Assembly: GCF_010119545.1 (NCBI RefSeq)
Contig: NZ_JAAEAA010000005.1
Span: 175,718 to 239,717 of the forward strand
DNA: 64,000 nucleotides
Source: Pontibacter fetidus
GTDB taxonomy: Bacteria > Bacteroidota > Bacteroidia > Cytophagales > Hymenobacteraceae
Direction: 5' to 3'
Shown: positions 7,155 to 17,519 of the stretch, in pieces
Layout: every line of letters begins with the position of its first letter
How positions within the stretch are numbered: the first letter of the stretch is position 1
Notes under the pieces: generated by a model
What the model was told of the DNA's origin: nothing
Databases searched by the model: none
The model's input: the letters and a program-made list of their open reading frames with translations, nothing else
Program-made: the position numbers and the translations under genes

Positions 7155-9470
7155 ATGAAGAAACTTTTACTGTCTGTTCTGCTGCTCCTTCCGTTTGTGT
7201 TGCAGGCCCAAACAAAGGCCACCCCTAACCTGGTAAAATATGTAAACCCGATGATCGGTACGGCCAAAATGGGCCACACCTACCCGGGTGCTACCGTACC
7301 TTTTGGCATGGTGCAGCTCAGCCCCGATACCGATACGATACCTTACGAGGTAAATGGCAAGTATAACAAGGATGTATATAAATATTGCGCCGGTTACCAG
7401 CACGACGACAATACCATAGTTGGGTTCAGCCATACACATTTCAGCGGAACAGGGCATTCTGACCTCGGTGATTTTCTGATAGCACCAACTATAGGTAATC
7501 TGCAGCTAAATCCGGGCACGGAAGATGATCCCAAAAGTGGCTATCGCTCGGCTTTCTCTCATGACAACGAAGTGGCCGAACCCGCTTACTACAAGGTAAA
7601 ACTCGACGACCATAACATACTGGCAGAACTCACGGCCAGCAACCGTGTGGGCATGCACCAGTATACTTTCCCGAAGTCGGATGAGGCGCATATTATCCTG
7701 GATCTGATGTCGGGCATTTATAACTACGACGGCAAAACCACCTGGACTTTTGTGCGCGTGGAGAACGACACCCTGATTACCGGTTACCGCCAGACCAATG
7801 GCTGGGCCCGCACCCGCACAGTATACTTTGCCATGGCCTTCAGCAAGCCTTTTTACCAGTATGGCAACAAAGAGTACTCAGAGGCACAGGCTTATAAAGG
7901 CTTCTGGCGCAAGTTCGACCAGACCAAAAACTTCCCGGAGTTTGCCGGCAAAAAGCTACGCGCTTATTTCGATTTTAAAACGACAGAAGGGGAGAAGATC
8001 AAAATAAAATTTGCCTTGTCGCCGGTGAGTACCGAAGGTGCCCTGGCCAACATGCGCGCCGAGATACCGCATTGGGATTTTGAGCGTGTGAAGCGCGAAG
8101 GGCAGACAGCCTGGAACAAAGAACTGAATAAAGTAGTGGTGGATGCTGGTAAAGGCGACCTGGTAAACTTCTACACCGCCATGTACCATTCCTTCCTGGG
8201 TCCAACTACTTATATGGATGTGGATGGCAAGTACAGAGGGCTGGATATGAACGTGCACCAGGCCAACGGTTTTACCAACTATACCAGCTTCTCGCTCTGG
8301 GATACATACCGTGCACTGCACCCGCTTTTCAACATTTTGCAGCCCGCCCGCAACAACGACATGATCAAATCGATGCTGGCGCATTACGATCAGAGTGTAC
8401 ACAAAATGCTGCCTGTGTGGTCGCATTACGCTAACGAGAACTGGTGCATGATCGGGTACCATTCTGTGCCGGTTATTGCGGATGCGGTGATGAAAGGAAC
8501 GGCTAACTTTGATGCCAACCGCGCCCTGGATGCTTGTGTGCAAACTGCCCGCACCCGTTACTATGACGGTTTGGGTTACTACATGGATATGGGCTATGTG
8601 CCTGAAGACAAGAACGGATCATCAGTTTCTAAAACCTTGGAGTATGCTTACGATGACTGGTGCATTGCGCAGATGGCTAAAAAACTGAATCGGCAGGACA
8701 TTTACGAAGAGTTCAGCAAGCGTGCGCTCAACTATAAAAATGTATATGATTCGAAGTCTGGATATATGCGTCCGAAGTTAAGTGATGGAAGCTGGAAAAA
8801 AGAATTTGATCCGTTGGACACGCACGGACAAGGTTTTATTGAAGGTAATTCCTGGAACTATAGTTTATACGTACCCCACGACCCGGCACAAATGATTGCC
8901 ATGATGGGAGGCAAGACACGCTTTGCCCAACACCTCGATTCGCTTTTCACGATGGAACTACCGGACAGATATTTTGAAAATACAGAAGATATTTCCCGCG
9001 ACGGTATTATCGGCAACTATGTACATGGCAACGAACCTTCGCACCACGTGGCTTATCTGTATAACTGGACCGACCAGCCCTGGAAAACGCAGGAGCGCAC
9101 GCGCATGGTGCTGAAAGCCATGTATAAACCAACTATAGACGGCCTGGGCGGCAACGACGATTTCGGACAGATGAGCGCGTGGTACATCTTCAGTGCGTTG
9201 GGCTTTTACCCGGTAGCCCCCGGCTCCGACCATTATGCCATCACCAGTCCGGCAGTAAAGTCAGCAACTATAAATCTGGAAAATGGTAAGACGTTTACGA
9301 TAGATGTGAAGAATCAGAAAGACAAGAATTTATACATCCAGAAAATGGAGCTGAACGGCCAACCTGTAAACCGCACTTACCTGACGCATGCTGAGATCAT
9401 GAATGGTGGCAAGATTACCTTTTACATGGGCAACAAACCTAACAAAAAACTAATGGCTGTTGCTCCGTAG
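7155..9470 (+). CDS. GH92 family glycosidase (alpha-mannosidase type), secreted
   Basis: This 771-residue protein starts at the ATG at 7155, which gives a clean signal peptide (MKKLLLSVLLLLPFVLQAQ). A longer frame from 7092 only adds an unlikely leader. GH92 marks run in order: VNPMIGTAKMGHTYPGATVPFGMVQLSPDT, a GFSHTHFSGTGHSDLGD block, the EGNSWNYSLYVPHDPAQMI region holding the general-acid glutamate, and GGNDDFGQMSAWYIFSALGFYPV holding the acidic base cluster. GH92 enzymes are calcium-dependent exo-acting alpha-mannosidases that trim mannan or host-type N-glycans, probably in the periplasm or at the surface. The convergent neighbour at 9963-12272 is a second, divergent GH92. A terminator follows at 9485. 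Confidence 0.92.
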   Translation: MKKLLLSVLLLLPFVLQAQTKATPNLVKYVNPMIGTAKMGHTYPGATVPFGMVQLSPDTDTIPYEVNGKYNKDVYKYCAGYQHDDNTIVGFSHTHFSGTGHSDLGDFLIAPTIGNLQLNPGTEDDPKSGYRSAFSHDNEVAEPAYYKVKLDDHNILAELTASNRVGMHQYTFPKSDEAHIILDLMSGIYNYDGKTTWTFVRVENDTLITGYRQTNGWARTRTVYFAMAFSKPFYQYGNKEYSEAQAYKGFWRKFDQTKNFPEFAGKKLRAYFDFKTTEGEKIKIKFALSPVSTEGALANMRAEIPHWDFERVKREGQTAWNKELNKVVVDAGKGDLVNFYTAMYHSFLGPTTYMDVDGKYRGLDMNVHQANGFTNYTSFSLWDTYRALHPLFNILQPARNNDMIKSMLAHYDQSVHKMLPVWSHYANENWCMIGYHSVPVIADAVMKGTANFDANRALDACVQTARTRYYDGLGYYMDMGYVPEDKNGSSVSKTLEYAYDDWCIAQMAKKLNRQDIYEEFSKRALNYKNVYDSKSGYMRPKLSDGSWKKEFDPLDTHGQGFIEGNSWNYSLYVPHDPAQMIAMMGGKTRFAQHLDSLFTMELPDRYFENTEDISRDGIIGNYVHGNEPSHHVAYLYNWTDQPWKTQERTRMVLKAMYKPTIDGLGGNDDFGQMSAWYIFSALGFYPVAPGSDHYAITSPAVKSATINLENGKTFTIDVKNQKDKNLYIQKMELNGQPVNRTYLTHAEIMNGGKITFYMGNKPNKKLMAVAP

Positions 9471-9484
9471 CTATAGTTTGAAAA

Positions 9485-9536
9485 CTATAGAAACAGAAAA
9501 GCATCTCTGGTTGGAGGTGCTTTTCTGTTTCTATAG
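9485..9536 (+). terminator. Rho-independent terminator of the first GH92 gene
   Basis: A perfect 19-bp stem starts and ends in CTATAG (9485-9490 and 9531-9536), with a loop around TCTCTGGTTGGAGG. The distal arm carries TTTTCTGTTT. It lies 14 bp after the stop codon. Confidence 0.8.
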
Positions 9537-9770
9537 GTGGTTTAATTAACCCACCCATAATCCCTCTGAGGAGGGTAATAAGCAAAACATGGCGTGAGCG
9601 TCTTCTCCCGCAACGAACTATAGTTGGGCCCTTGGTCTACATGTGTTTCATACTTAAAGTATAAACCCAGCTATAGTTGCCCAGCAACAGCGAGTCTGGA
9701 GACTAGCATCCACAGAGCGTCACCGGTTGGATACCGGCGCCAGAAAAGACTCCATCCCCTGTTTTCAGGC

Positions 9771-9932
9771 AGGGCCGTTAAGTTCTATCAAATTCTCCCT
9801 TTGAGGGGAGCGCAGAGGGGTGTTTGCATTAGCGGGTGAATTTAAAACTGGCTAACAATTGGCATTCTGGCCCTGAATAACACCCCTGTAATCCCCTCAA
9901 GGGGATAGTTCTCGGCAGAACTTAACGGCCCT
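9771..9932. mobile_element. MITE-like dispersed repeat, copy 1 (162 bp)
   Basis: The element is bounded by 16-bp terminal inverted repeats (AGGGCCGTTAAGTTCT and AGAACTTAACGGCCCT). It is internally palindromic as well: CCCTTTGAGGGG plus GAGGGGTGTT on one side face AACACCCC plus CCCCTCAAGGGG on the other. It encodes nothing. A second copy of the same length lies at 34688-34849 and differs at only 6 positions by my reading. It sits between two convergent GH92 genes. The flanks hold further G/C-run palindromes (9541-9576 and 9933-9963). Confidence 0.75.
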
Positions 9933-9962
9933 CTCCTTTTTGTAGGGGAGGGTTGGGGAGGG

Positions 9963-12272
9963 TTAATTCTCATCTTTCGAAAACGAATAAGGTGCAGATT
10001 CATCTTTTGTGCCCCGATTCTTATTTGGTGCAGCTCCCATCTTAACCTTCATTTTGCCACCATTCATAATGTCCTCATGCGAAATCCAGTTCTTCTCCAG
10101 TTTTTTTCCGTTCAGGGTGGCTGTTTGTATGTATCGGTTATCCTGGCTGTTAGCAGGGGCTTCGATCACGAACTTTTTGCCATTCTCTAACTGTATAGTT
10201 GCTTTTTTGAACAAGGGGGCACCCATTACATACTGGTTTACAGCAGGCGTAACCGGGTAAAAACCTAAGGCCGAGAAGATGTACCAGGCTGAGGTTTGTC
10301 CGTTATCCTCGTCGCCGCAGTAACCGTCGGGTGTTGGCTGGTACATGCGGTTCATGGTTTCGCGTGCCCAGTACTGCGCTTTCCAGGGTTGGCCGGCATA
10401 GTTGTACAGGTAGATCATGTGCTGGATAGGTTGGTTTCCGTGCGCGTACTGGCCCATGTTAGCGATCTGCATTTCCCGAATTTCGTGTATCACGCCACCA
10501 TAATAACTTTCATCATACTTCGGAGGGAGGGTAAATACCGAATCCAGTTTGGCCGTAAAGTTCTGCTTACCGCCCATCAAATCTATCAGGCCCTGCACAT
10601 CATGGAAAACGGACCAGCTATAGTGCCAGCTGTTGCCCTCGGTAAAGGCATCGCCCCACTTAAACGGATTGAAGGGTGACTGGAAGGTACCATCCTGGTT
10701 TTTGCCACGCATCAGGCCGGTAGCAGGGTCGTAGAGGTTTCTGTAGTTCTGGCTGCGTTTGGCATACAGGTCTATCTCAGCTTGCGGGCGCTTAAGCGCT
10801 TTAGCTAACTGGTAAATGGCAAAGTCATCGTAGGCGTATTCCAGGGTGCGGGCGGCGTTTTCGTTTATCTTTACATCGTAAGGTACGTAGCCGAGTTTGT
10901 TATAGAAGCTAACGCCAGCACGACCAATGGCCGTAATCGGGCCTTCGTTGTTTGCGCCGTGCAGCAGTGCTTCGTATAGGGTGTTGATGTCATAATCGCG
11001 AAGTCCTTTCACGTAAGCATCCGCCACTACCGAAGCAGAGTTATTCCCGATCATAATATTGGCATAACCCGGGCTAGACCATTCCGGCAGCCAGCCGCCT
11101 TCCTTGTAATCGTTCACCAGACCAGCCTGCATCTCTTTGTTTATACTTGGGTAGGCCAGGTTCAGGAAAGGATATAGCGCCCTAAACGTATCCCAGAAAC
11201 CGGTGCCGGCAAAGCGGTAGCCGGCGTATGTTTTGCCATCGTAGGGGCTATAGTGTACAGGTTTGCCAGCTGCATCCAGCTCATACATTTTGTGCGGAAA
11301 AAACAGCGTGCGATACAGGCAACTATAAAATGTGCGCAGCTGCTCATCGGTACCTCCTTCCACCGTAATGCGGCTCATGGCTTTGTTCCAGAGCGCTTTT
11401 GCTTTCAGCTTAGTCGTCTCAAAGTCATCTGTTGCCAGTTCGCGTTTCAGGTTAAGCTCGGCCTGCGCCATGCTTATAAAAGAGGAAGCCACACGTAGGG
11501 TTACCTTTTCGCCTTTCGCGGTTTTAAACCCAACTATAGCTCCGGTGTGGTTGGCCGTTTGTTCCAGCTTATTTTTAACCAGCGTAGTATCGTGCCAGGT
11601 ATAGGCTACGGTAAAAGGTTTGTCAGTATAAATAACAAAGTAGTTTTTAAAGTCTTTGGGGTTGCTGCGTGCGGTGCGGGTGGTATAGCCTATGATCTTG
11701 TTTTCAGAAGGAATAACCTTGATGTATGAGCCTTTGTCCAAAGCATCGATAACGATAAACGAACTGTCGGATTTGGGGTAGGTAAACCGGAACTGGGCAG
11801 CGCGTTCTGTAGGCGTAAATTCGGTAGTTACATCATGGTCTGCGAGGTATACGCTATAGTAGTAAGGCTTTGCAATTTCGGATTTATGCGAGAACCAGCT
11901 GGCCCGGTCATCTTCCCTGAACTTTAGTTTACCTGTAACCGGCATAATGGCAAACTGTCCGTAGTCGTTCATCCAGGGCGATGGCTGGTGGGTTTGCTTA
12001 AAGCCCCGGATCTTGTCATCATCATAAGTATAGGCCCAGCCATTTCCCATTTTGCCGGTTTGTGCCGTCCAAAGGTTCATGCCCCAGGGCACCGCCACAG
12101 CAGGGTAGGTGTTACCGTTAGATAAGCTTACTTTAGAGTCGGTGCCCATAAGTGGGTTGGCCAGTTCTTCGGGCTCAAAGCGGTGCTTGTTTTTCTGGGC
12201 CTGCGCAGGTAGCAGAAAGGCAAGTATAACTATAGGAAGCAGGAGGCAAAGCGGGTGTAGCAGTTTCTTCAT
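9963..12272 (-). CDS. GH92 family glycosidase (alpha-mannosidase type), second paralogue
   Basis: This 769-residue protein starts at the ATG at 12272, giving the signal peptide MKKLLHPLCLLLPIVILAFLLPAQAQ. The frame stays open to 12419 but upstream codons are not protein-like. It shares the GH92 layout with the gene at 7155: ANPLMGTDSKVSLSNGNTYPAVAVPWGMNLW, TEGNSWHYSWSVFHDVQGLI with the general-acid glutamate, and CGDEDNGQTSAWYIFSALGFYPV. The base-cluster loop reads GDEDNGQT here against GNDDFGQM in the first gene, so linkage specificity probably differs. The C-terminal tail after KVKMGAAPNKN is short and charged. It is probably co-functional with the first GH92 in mannan or glycan breakdown. 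The two genes converge on the MITE-like repeat. Confidence 0.92.
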   Translation of the reverse strand: MKKLLHPLCLLLPIVILAFLLPAQAQKNKHRFEPEELANPLMGTDSKVSLSNGNTYPAVAVPWGMNLWTAQTGKMGNGWAYTYDDDKIRGFKQTHQPSPWMNDYGQFAIMPVTGKLKFREDDRASWFSHKSEIAKPYYYSVYLADHDVTTEFTPTERAAQFRFTYPKSDSSFIVIDALDKGSYIKVIPSENKIIGYTTRTARSNPKDFKNYFVIYTDKPFTVAYTWHDTTLVKNKLEQTANHTGAIVGFKTAKGEKVTLRVASSFISMAQAELNLKRELATDDFETTKLKAKALWNKAMSRITVEGGTDEQLRTFYSCLYRTLFFPHKMYELDAAGKPVHYSPYDGKTYAGYRFAGTGFWDTFRALYPFLNLAYPSINKEMQAGLVNDYKEGGWLPEWSSPGYANIMIGNNSASVVADAYVKGLRDYDINTLYEALLHGANNEGPITAIGRAGVSFYNKLGYVPYDVKINENAARTLEYAYDDFAIYQLAKALKRPQAEIDLYAKRSQNYRNLYDPATGLMRGKNQDGTFQSPFNPFKWGDAFTEGNSWHYSWSVFHDVQGLIDLMGGKQNFTAKLDSVFTLPPKYDESYYGGVIHEIREMQIANMGQYAHGNQPIQHMIYLYNYAGQPWKAQYWARETMNRMYQPTPDGYCGDEDNGQTSAWYIFSALGFYPVTPAVNQYVMGAPLFKKATIQLENGKKFVIEAPANSQDNRYIQTATLNGKKLEKNWISHEDIMNGGKMKVKMGAAPNKNRGTKDESAPYSFSKDEN

Positions 12273-12470
12273 CAGGCTAAGAATAGGGCTTAAAATGTGG
12301 TGATTGTTGCTATGGTAGCGCTTATAAATATAGTGGTTTATAGGTAAGGGTGTGTGCTTAACGTATAGTTTTAGCAGAACGCCTTTCCGGAGTTTTTGTG
12401 ATTTGCCATGTAGCAGCAACTAATATAAGCTCCGTCACTCTGAATCTGCAGCAATTTAAGATCGGAAACT

Positions 12471-12511
12471 ATAAAAAAAGCGCCTGGCAGAAAGATGTCT
12501 GCCAGGCGCTT
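12471..12511 (-). terminator. Rho-independent terminator of the subtilase gene
   Basis: A 14-bp perfect stem (AAGCGCCTGGCAGA) with a 6-base loop is followed on the minus strand by a run of T. It lies 20 bp after the stop at 12532. Confidence 0.9.
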
Positions 12512-12531
12512 AACAGGTAGTTATAGTTTAA

Positions 12532-14061
12532 TTAGTTTGCAGTTACAGCCCGGAAAGCGTTCAGGCGGCCATAGCCATACAGGGGGTCACGACCCGGCGA
12601 GCCCAGGTCGTCGGCGGTGGCACGCATTCTGGCCAGCACCAGCGCTGGAGCCATTTGCCCACCGTTAGCCCCAACTATAAGCGCCGCTACACCAGCCGCA
12701 TGCGGTGCCGCCATACTAGTACCTACCGACCAGTAATAAGATGCCTTAGTTGGGTCTAGGTTACTGCCTGTACTAAACACATAATCAAACACGTATACAT
12801 ATTGGCGAATGCCACCTATAGTTGCTATTTCGTTGCCTGGGTAAATATAGTCGCCGCCCGGTGCCGCAAACGTTACATCGGATATGCCATAGTTTGAGTA
12901 AGAAGACAGGTTATCCATAAAAGTTGTAGCAGGGTTTAGTGCCCAGCCCATTGGCGCTGTTGCCGAAATAGAAATAACGCTACCAGCGCCCGAAGGCAGG
13001 TGTACAAGCGATTTGTCGGTATTGCCGTTGTTGGCTTCGTTACCTGCCGATGCAATAACGGTTACCCCATTTTTAGTGGCATATTTGGTTACACGGCTCA
13101 GGGCGTTTAGCAGTTCCTGCACTGCCTTGGTGTCACTAACTATAAAGTCATCTGTCGGGTCGTCCGGGGTATCATTATCATCCAGAAACTTACCATTACG
13201 TGGTATAGCTGCCCCGATACTCATGTTGATCACATCGGCACCCTGTTGCGTGGCATGTACAATACCTTCCATTATCCAGGAGAAAGCACCTGAACCCGAA
13301 TCGCGAAGCACTTTCACAAGTATTAGCTTCGCCTCCGGGGCTACGCCTATCGTACCAATGCCATTATCAGCAGCGGCTATAGTACCGGCCGTATGCGTGC
13401 CGTGGCTGCCTACACCCGATAGTGCGTATGTCAGGCCCTCGCCAGTTACAAAGCTTTTGCTTGCGCTCATGTCAATGTTCGGGGCCAGATCCGCGTGGTC
13501 GGTGTCAAAGCCTGTATCCAGCACAGCAACCCGCACACCCTGGCCACGGTAACCCGCGTTCCAGGCTTCAGAGGCTTTTATAGCTGCATGGCCCCACTGC
13601 AGGTCGAAATAGCGGTCGTTATCGCCACTGGCCGGTGGCGTGCCATAGTCTTCAAGCTCTACCACTTTCTGGTCTTCGGGCTTCAGCCATTGCACATTTA
13701 TGTCGCGTACCACAGATCGCACCCCACTTATTTTGCTGGCTTTGGTTATAAAATTCGGATCTTCGGAATATACTGTTGCTACACCCGCCTGCGACAAAAG
13801 GCTTGTAACCTTGCCGTTTGCATTTCTGATCTGGTTCTCAAGGCCAGCCGGAAGCTTTTCGGCTGTAGACTGCACGATGTAATGCCTGCCCCGGAAAGTT
13901 ACATTTGTTGCTACAGAGCCATCGGTAGCGGCGCTGACAGCGCTCTGACCAAGGTTATCAGCTGATACAAAATCTTCTTCCTGGCTACAGCCAAACAAGC
14001 CGGCAACAGCAAACAAAACCGGAAACACTACTTTTGTCGGTTTAAACTTCTGCATATCCAT
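12532..14061 (-). CDS. S8 (subtilisin-like) serine peptidase, lipoprotein with I9-type propeptide
   Basis: This 509-residue protein has a lipoprotein signal peptide with lipobox LFGC (C25). Residues 58-125 (RGRHYIVQSTAEKLPAG through SGVRSVVRDINVQW) form an inhibitor-I9-like prodomain. The peptidase domain has the triad D182 (VAVLDTGFDTDHADL), H220 (GSHGTHTAGTIAA) and S449 (VGTSMAAPHAAGVAAL), with oxyanion asparagine N341 in ASAGNEANNG. The domain ends with GYGRLNAFRAVTA. It is probably anchored to the outer or inner membrane and self-processes by removing the prodomain. The ATG at 14061 is chosen (MDMQKFK). The ATG two codons later is equally possible. It is a single gene with its own terminator. 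Confidence 0.92.
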   Translation of the reverse strand: MDMQKFKPTKVVFPVLFAVAGLFGCSQEEDFVSADNLGQSAVSAATDGSVATNVTFRGRHYIVQSTAEKLPAGLENQIRNANGKVTSLLSQAGVATVYSEDPNFITKASKISGVRSVVRDINVQWLKPEDQKVVELEDYGTPPASGDNDRYFDLQWGHAAIKASEAWNAGYRGQGVRVAVLDTGFDTDHADLAPNIDMSASKSFVTGEGLTYALSGVGSHGTHTAGTIAAADNGIGTIGVAPEAKLILVKVLRDSGSGAFSWIMEGIVHATQQGADVINMSIGAAIPRNGKFLDDNDTPDDPTDDFIVSDTKAVQELLNALSRVTKYATKNGVTVIASAGNEANNGNTDKSLVHLPSGAGSVISISATAPMGWALNPATTFMDNLSSYSNYGISDVTFAAPGGDYIYPGNEIATIGGIRQYVYVFDYVFSTGSNLDPTKASYYWSVGTSMAAPHAAGVAALIVGANGGQMAPALVLARMRATADDLGSPGRDPLYGYGRLNAFRAVTAN

Positions 14062-14798
14062 ATGATATAATTTTAGGTGAAAAAATATATGAAGTTATTT
14101 AGTGCGTATTGCGCTGGCCTGCTTGCCAGGATGATGTGGAGAATAATACGGATATATTGAACTATAGTAAGGTATTGATTATCTTTAACTTAGATTTATA
14201 TGGTAAACGTACCTGAAACGCGGGTGAAAGGTCAGGTTATCTAGTGAGAAGCAAGTAGTAATAACCTCGCCCGAGCCGGACTTTGCGGTGCTGGCTACAA
14301 TGTGCAGGCATTGTTACTGATGCGACGAGTAAGGACTGTAAAAATGGAATTGAAGAAAAGAAAGATGCACCCGGTAACCGGAAGTGGCTGTTTTACAAAA
14401 TTATAGTTGTGGGTTATTTTAATAAGGTGTAAACGCTCCGCTAACACCTCAGGGTAGGGGAATTGGTAAAGTATGGCGCGAGTGCCCACACCCCGAAATT
14501 CTTTGGTATCCGCAACTTGTATCGAACTATAGTTGAACTTCCTGCTCGGTTCAATCTTCAGATTCGACTTTATCGTTTGCCACCGAAATCATTTCTGCGC
14601 CATGCCCTCGTCACGAACTTCTACGGAGTGTAAACTACCTGCAATCTATGGCCGAGTTAAACTATAGTTCGACGTGTGTCGCAACGTTCAAACTATAGCC
14701 TACTATAGATAAGGCATAAATTACCTTCCCGCAAGGAGCAGGGTGGGTTATTTTCCTGTACAAAAAGCAGCTCTAATCAATCAGGAACATGGAAATAC
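14062..14798. other. Intergenic region, no gene seen
   Basis: This 737-bp gap has no coding frame I trust. The 64-residue minus-strand frame at 14295-14489 lacks any protein-like pattern. The gap holds at least five CTATAG hexamers (near 14162, 14525, 14662, 14691 and 14701), several inside AACTATAGTT, and phrases such as CGAACTATAGTTG that also occur near 9613. The promoter of the subtilase must lie near 14062-14160. Confidence 0.5.
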
Positions 14799-17225
14799 TT
14801 AAAATTCAACTATAAACCCTAAAGTAGGTACCAGGTTGCCATCGTTGTCTTTTAGAATTACCGGTATAGCGTTACTGCCATCCGGGCGTAGCGGGTTTCC
14901 GTCGGTGGTAGCAAAGCCGGTGTTATCTTCGTTGCGCTCAAACGTATAGCGGTCGAAGCCGGGAGTTTTGCTGCTTAGCACGTTGGCAATATCCAGGAAC
15001 AGGTCAAGCGTTACGCGGTTAATGGTCCATTTCTTATCGATCCTTACATCGAGTTGGTTAAAAGACTTCAGGCGTTCAGAGTTAAGCCTGCTGTAATCCA
15101 GGATACCCACACCCAAAGAGGCGTAGTTTCTGCGGGAGGCTTCGAGGTCAAAAGGCGTAGAGGGTGCACCGCCGGCGTATCTGTACTTGGCTCCAAACTC
15201 CCAGTTGCGGGGTAGCTTTTTGCCCACCAAGCCCGAAACCAGATGGCGGTAATCCCAGGCGCTGGCAATATAGTTTCCGTCCAGTCCGGCAAATTCACTC
15301 ACCACATAGGTGTAAGACAGTACCGAAAATACGGTGCCTGTCAGCTTTTTCTGCACATAAAACTCTGCCCCGTACGCCCGGCCTTGCCCTGTAGTTGTAA
15401 CTGCTTCGTTGCCAATGGCACCAAAGTCACCGCCCTGGTTTGCCAGCGAAATACCATCCCGAACAGATACCGGGTAATGGCTGTAATCTTTATAGAAACC
15501 TTCCAGGGTAAAGCGCAGGTCCTGGCGTGGTAAAAACTCGGTACCCAACACGTAATGAATAGATTTGATATAATCAGCCTGCTGGTTTAGGTAGGTGTCG
15601 TTAGCGCGATAACCCAACACAGTGTATTGCGGCAGTTTGTAATAAATACCTGAAGATGCGTTTACCGTCCATTTATCGTTTAGCAGGTAGGAGAGCGCCA
15701 ATCGTGGCGATAAGGTTTTCAGGGGATTGCTGCCTTCGTCGGTAAAAGAGTTCATATCGGTTCTGAGGCCAAACGATAGCCCTAAACGGTTATCCAGCAC
15801 CGACCGGGCAACCTGCCCGAATGCTCCGTACCGGAAGAAATCCAGGTCTGTGTTATAGTCCAGGGTAATGCCGGGCTGCACTACGTTATTCTGCTCGTCG
15901 CGCAGCTCTTTCCGGATAACGCTGTAAATATTGTTAGTAAACTGCACATACTGCCCCGACAGGCCATACGCGTATTTCCAGCCGTTTTTATACATATTTA
16001 CGTCCAGGCGCAGTTTGTTTTCAGTTTCGCGGGAGTTGGTGTTTAGCGTAAGCGCTCGGTTTTCTCCTTCTTCGGCCGCCTCAAACTTGGTCAGTTCATT
16101 ATCGAAAGCATTGCGGCTCAGGGCCAGGTTCACGTAGCCATCTGTTACCAGTCTTTTTACTGCCACGCCGGTGGTATAGTTCCACTGGTTTATAGATGGC
16201 ACCGAACGCAGGATGTACTCATTTTCGGGAGTGCTTTTGCGCGGCACTCCGAAGGCAAACTCATCAATAGCACCTACCCCTATAAAAGACACAGAGGTTT
16301 TGTCGTTTAGTTTATGATCTACTTTATACTGAAAATCCCAGTAATTCGGGCGGATAGGGAGATCGAGAAGCTTGAACAGGAACTGCAGGTACGACCTGCG
16401 CGCCGACAAAAGATATGTAGTGTTGGCCCCCGCAGGCCCTTCCAGGGTAGTGGCAAACTCCGAACCGCTCAGGCGCACATTGCCCGAAAAACGCTCCGGG
16501 TTGCCGTAACGCTGCCTGAACTCAAACACCGACGCCAGGGCATTATCGTAGCGTGCATCAAAAGCCGAAGAGCTTACTTTCAGATCCTCTACAAACGATA
16601 CGTTAAGTATGCCGGTAGCACCACCTGCACTGCCCTGTGTGGTAAAATGGTTTATTAGCGGAATCTCGATGCCATCGAGGTAATACACGTTTTCTGAAGG
16701 AGCGCCACCGCGTATGATCAGGTCGTTGCGGCCGCCGCTGGTGCCGTTGGTAGCTACACCTGGCAATACCTGTACTACTTTGGAGATATCGAAATTGCCG
16801 CCCGGGTTGCTCCGAATCTCCTCGGTCGTAAGGCTCTGTACCGATAGTGGCGTGATAAGGTCGGCTACAGCGGCGCTTTGCCTGCGGCTGGATACTACTT
16901 CTATTTGTTGCAGTTCGTTAGCGGCAGGCACCATTTCAAAGTTAAGTATCTGCACGTTGCCTACCGTTACGTTCACGTTAAACCTGGACTGTAGCTGGTA
17001 ACCCAGGTAATTTGCCTGTATAGTGTAACTGCCCACTGGTATACTTTCTATCCTGAAAGCGCCTTTTTCGTTGGTTACAGAACCGAACTGGCTGCCGGTT
17101 ACCTGCACCGAAACCCCGATTAAGGGCTCCTGGGTGTTGCGGTCGCGCACTGTGCCGGTAATTACGCCTGTTTGCGCCAGTACAAACGTTGGCACTAAGA
17201 AAGCAATCAGTAGTATAAGTTTCAT
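14799..17225 (-). CDS. TonB-dependent outer membrane receptor
   Basis: This 808-residue protein starts at the ATG at 17225 (MKLILLIAFLVPTFVLAQ signal peptide). The longer frame from 17252 adds MHYWQKLVN, which spoils the signal. A carboxypeptidase-D regulatory-like domain (residues 22-100, GVITGTVRDRNTQEPLIGV) is followed by a plug domain (LTTEEIRSNPGGNFDISKVVQVLPGV, then DLIIRGGAPSENVYYLDGIEIPLINHF). A 22-strand-type beta-barrel ends in the aromatic residue of GFIVEF. It has no SusD partner beside it, so it is probably a stand-alone TonB receptor for an unknown ligand. It is a single gene. Confidence 0.9.
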   Translation of the reverse strand: MKLILLIAFLVPTFVLAQTGVITGTVRDRNTQEPLIGVSVQVTGSQFGSVTNEKGAFRIESIPVGSYTIQANYLGYQLQSRFNVNVTVGNVQILNFEMVPAANELQQIEVVSSRRQSAAVADLITPLSVQSLTTEEIRSNPGGNFDISKVVQVLPGVATNGTSGGRNDLIIRGGAPSENVYYLDGIEIPLINHFTTQGSAGGATGILNVSFVEDLKVSSSAFDARYDNALASVFEFRQRYGNPERFSGNVRLSGSEFATTLEGPAGANTTYLLSARRSYLQFLFKLLDLPIRPNYWDFQYKVDHKLNDKTSVSFIGVGAIDEFAFGVPRKSTPENEYILRSVPSINQWNYTTGVAVKRLVTDGYVNLALSRNAFDNELTKFEAAEEGENRALTLNTNSRETENKLRLDVNMYKNGWKYAYGLSGQYVQFTNNIYSVIRKELRDEQNNVVQPGITLDYNTDLDFFRYGAFGQVARSVLDNRLGLSFGLRTDMNSFTDEGSNPLKTLSPRLALSYLLNDKWTVNASSGIYYKLPQYTVLGYRANDTYLNQQADYIKSIHYVLGTEFLPRQDLRFTLEGFYKDYSHYPVSVRDGISLANQGGDFGAIGNEAVTTTGQGRAYGAEFYVQKKLTGTVFSVLSYTYVVSEFAGLDGNYIASAWDYRHLVSGLVGKKLPRNWEFGAKYRYAGGAPSTPFDLEASRRNYASLGVGILDYSRLNSERLKSFNQLDVRIDKKWTINRVTLDLFLDIANVLSSKTPGFDRYTFERNEDNTGFATTDGNPLRPDGSNAIPVILKDNDGNLVPTLGFIVEF

Positions 17226-17519
17226 GTTTACAAGTTTCTGCCAGTAATGCACGTATTACAGACTTCTTATAAAATTGTTTCCGGTTCCGGTAAAACTACT
17301 ATTTTTAAAAATAACTATAGTGCCAGTAGCAGGCTTTACGTTATGGTTGCTATAGTTTATAGTTGCCAAAAAGCTGGATGCCCAGTTCATCTTTGAACAT
17401 TTACCCGTTCATCTTACAGATTATATGCACAGCTTCCATTAATTTTGCCGAGCGCATCGGTGGTAATCCTGGTCAGGGAGCTAGCATACCTCCGGAGCTT
17501 TAAACTATAAAAACAGGTT

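Noticed and set aside
14295..14489. 64-residue minus-strand frame in the gap after the subtilase
   Set aside because: No signal, motif or even composition. It crosses CTATAG-rich intergenic DNA.
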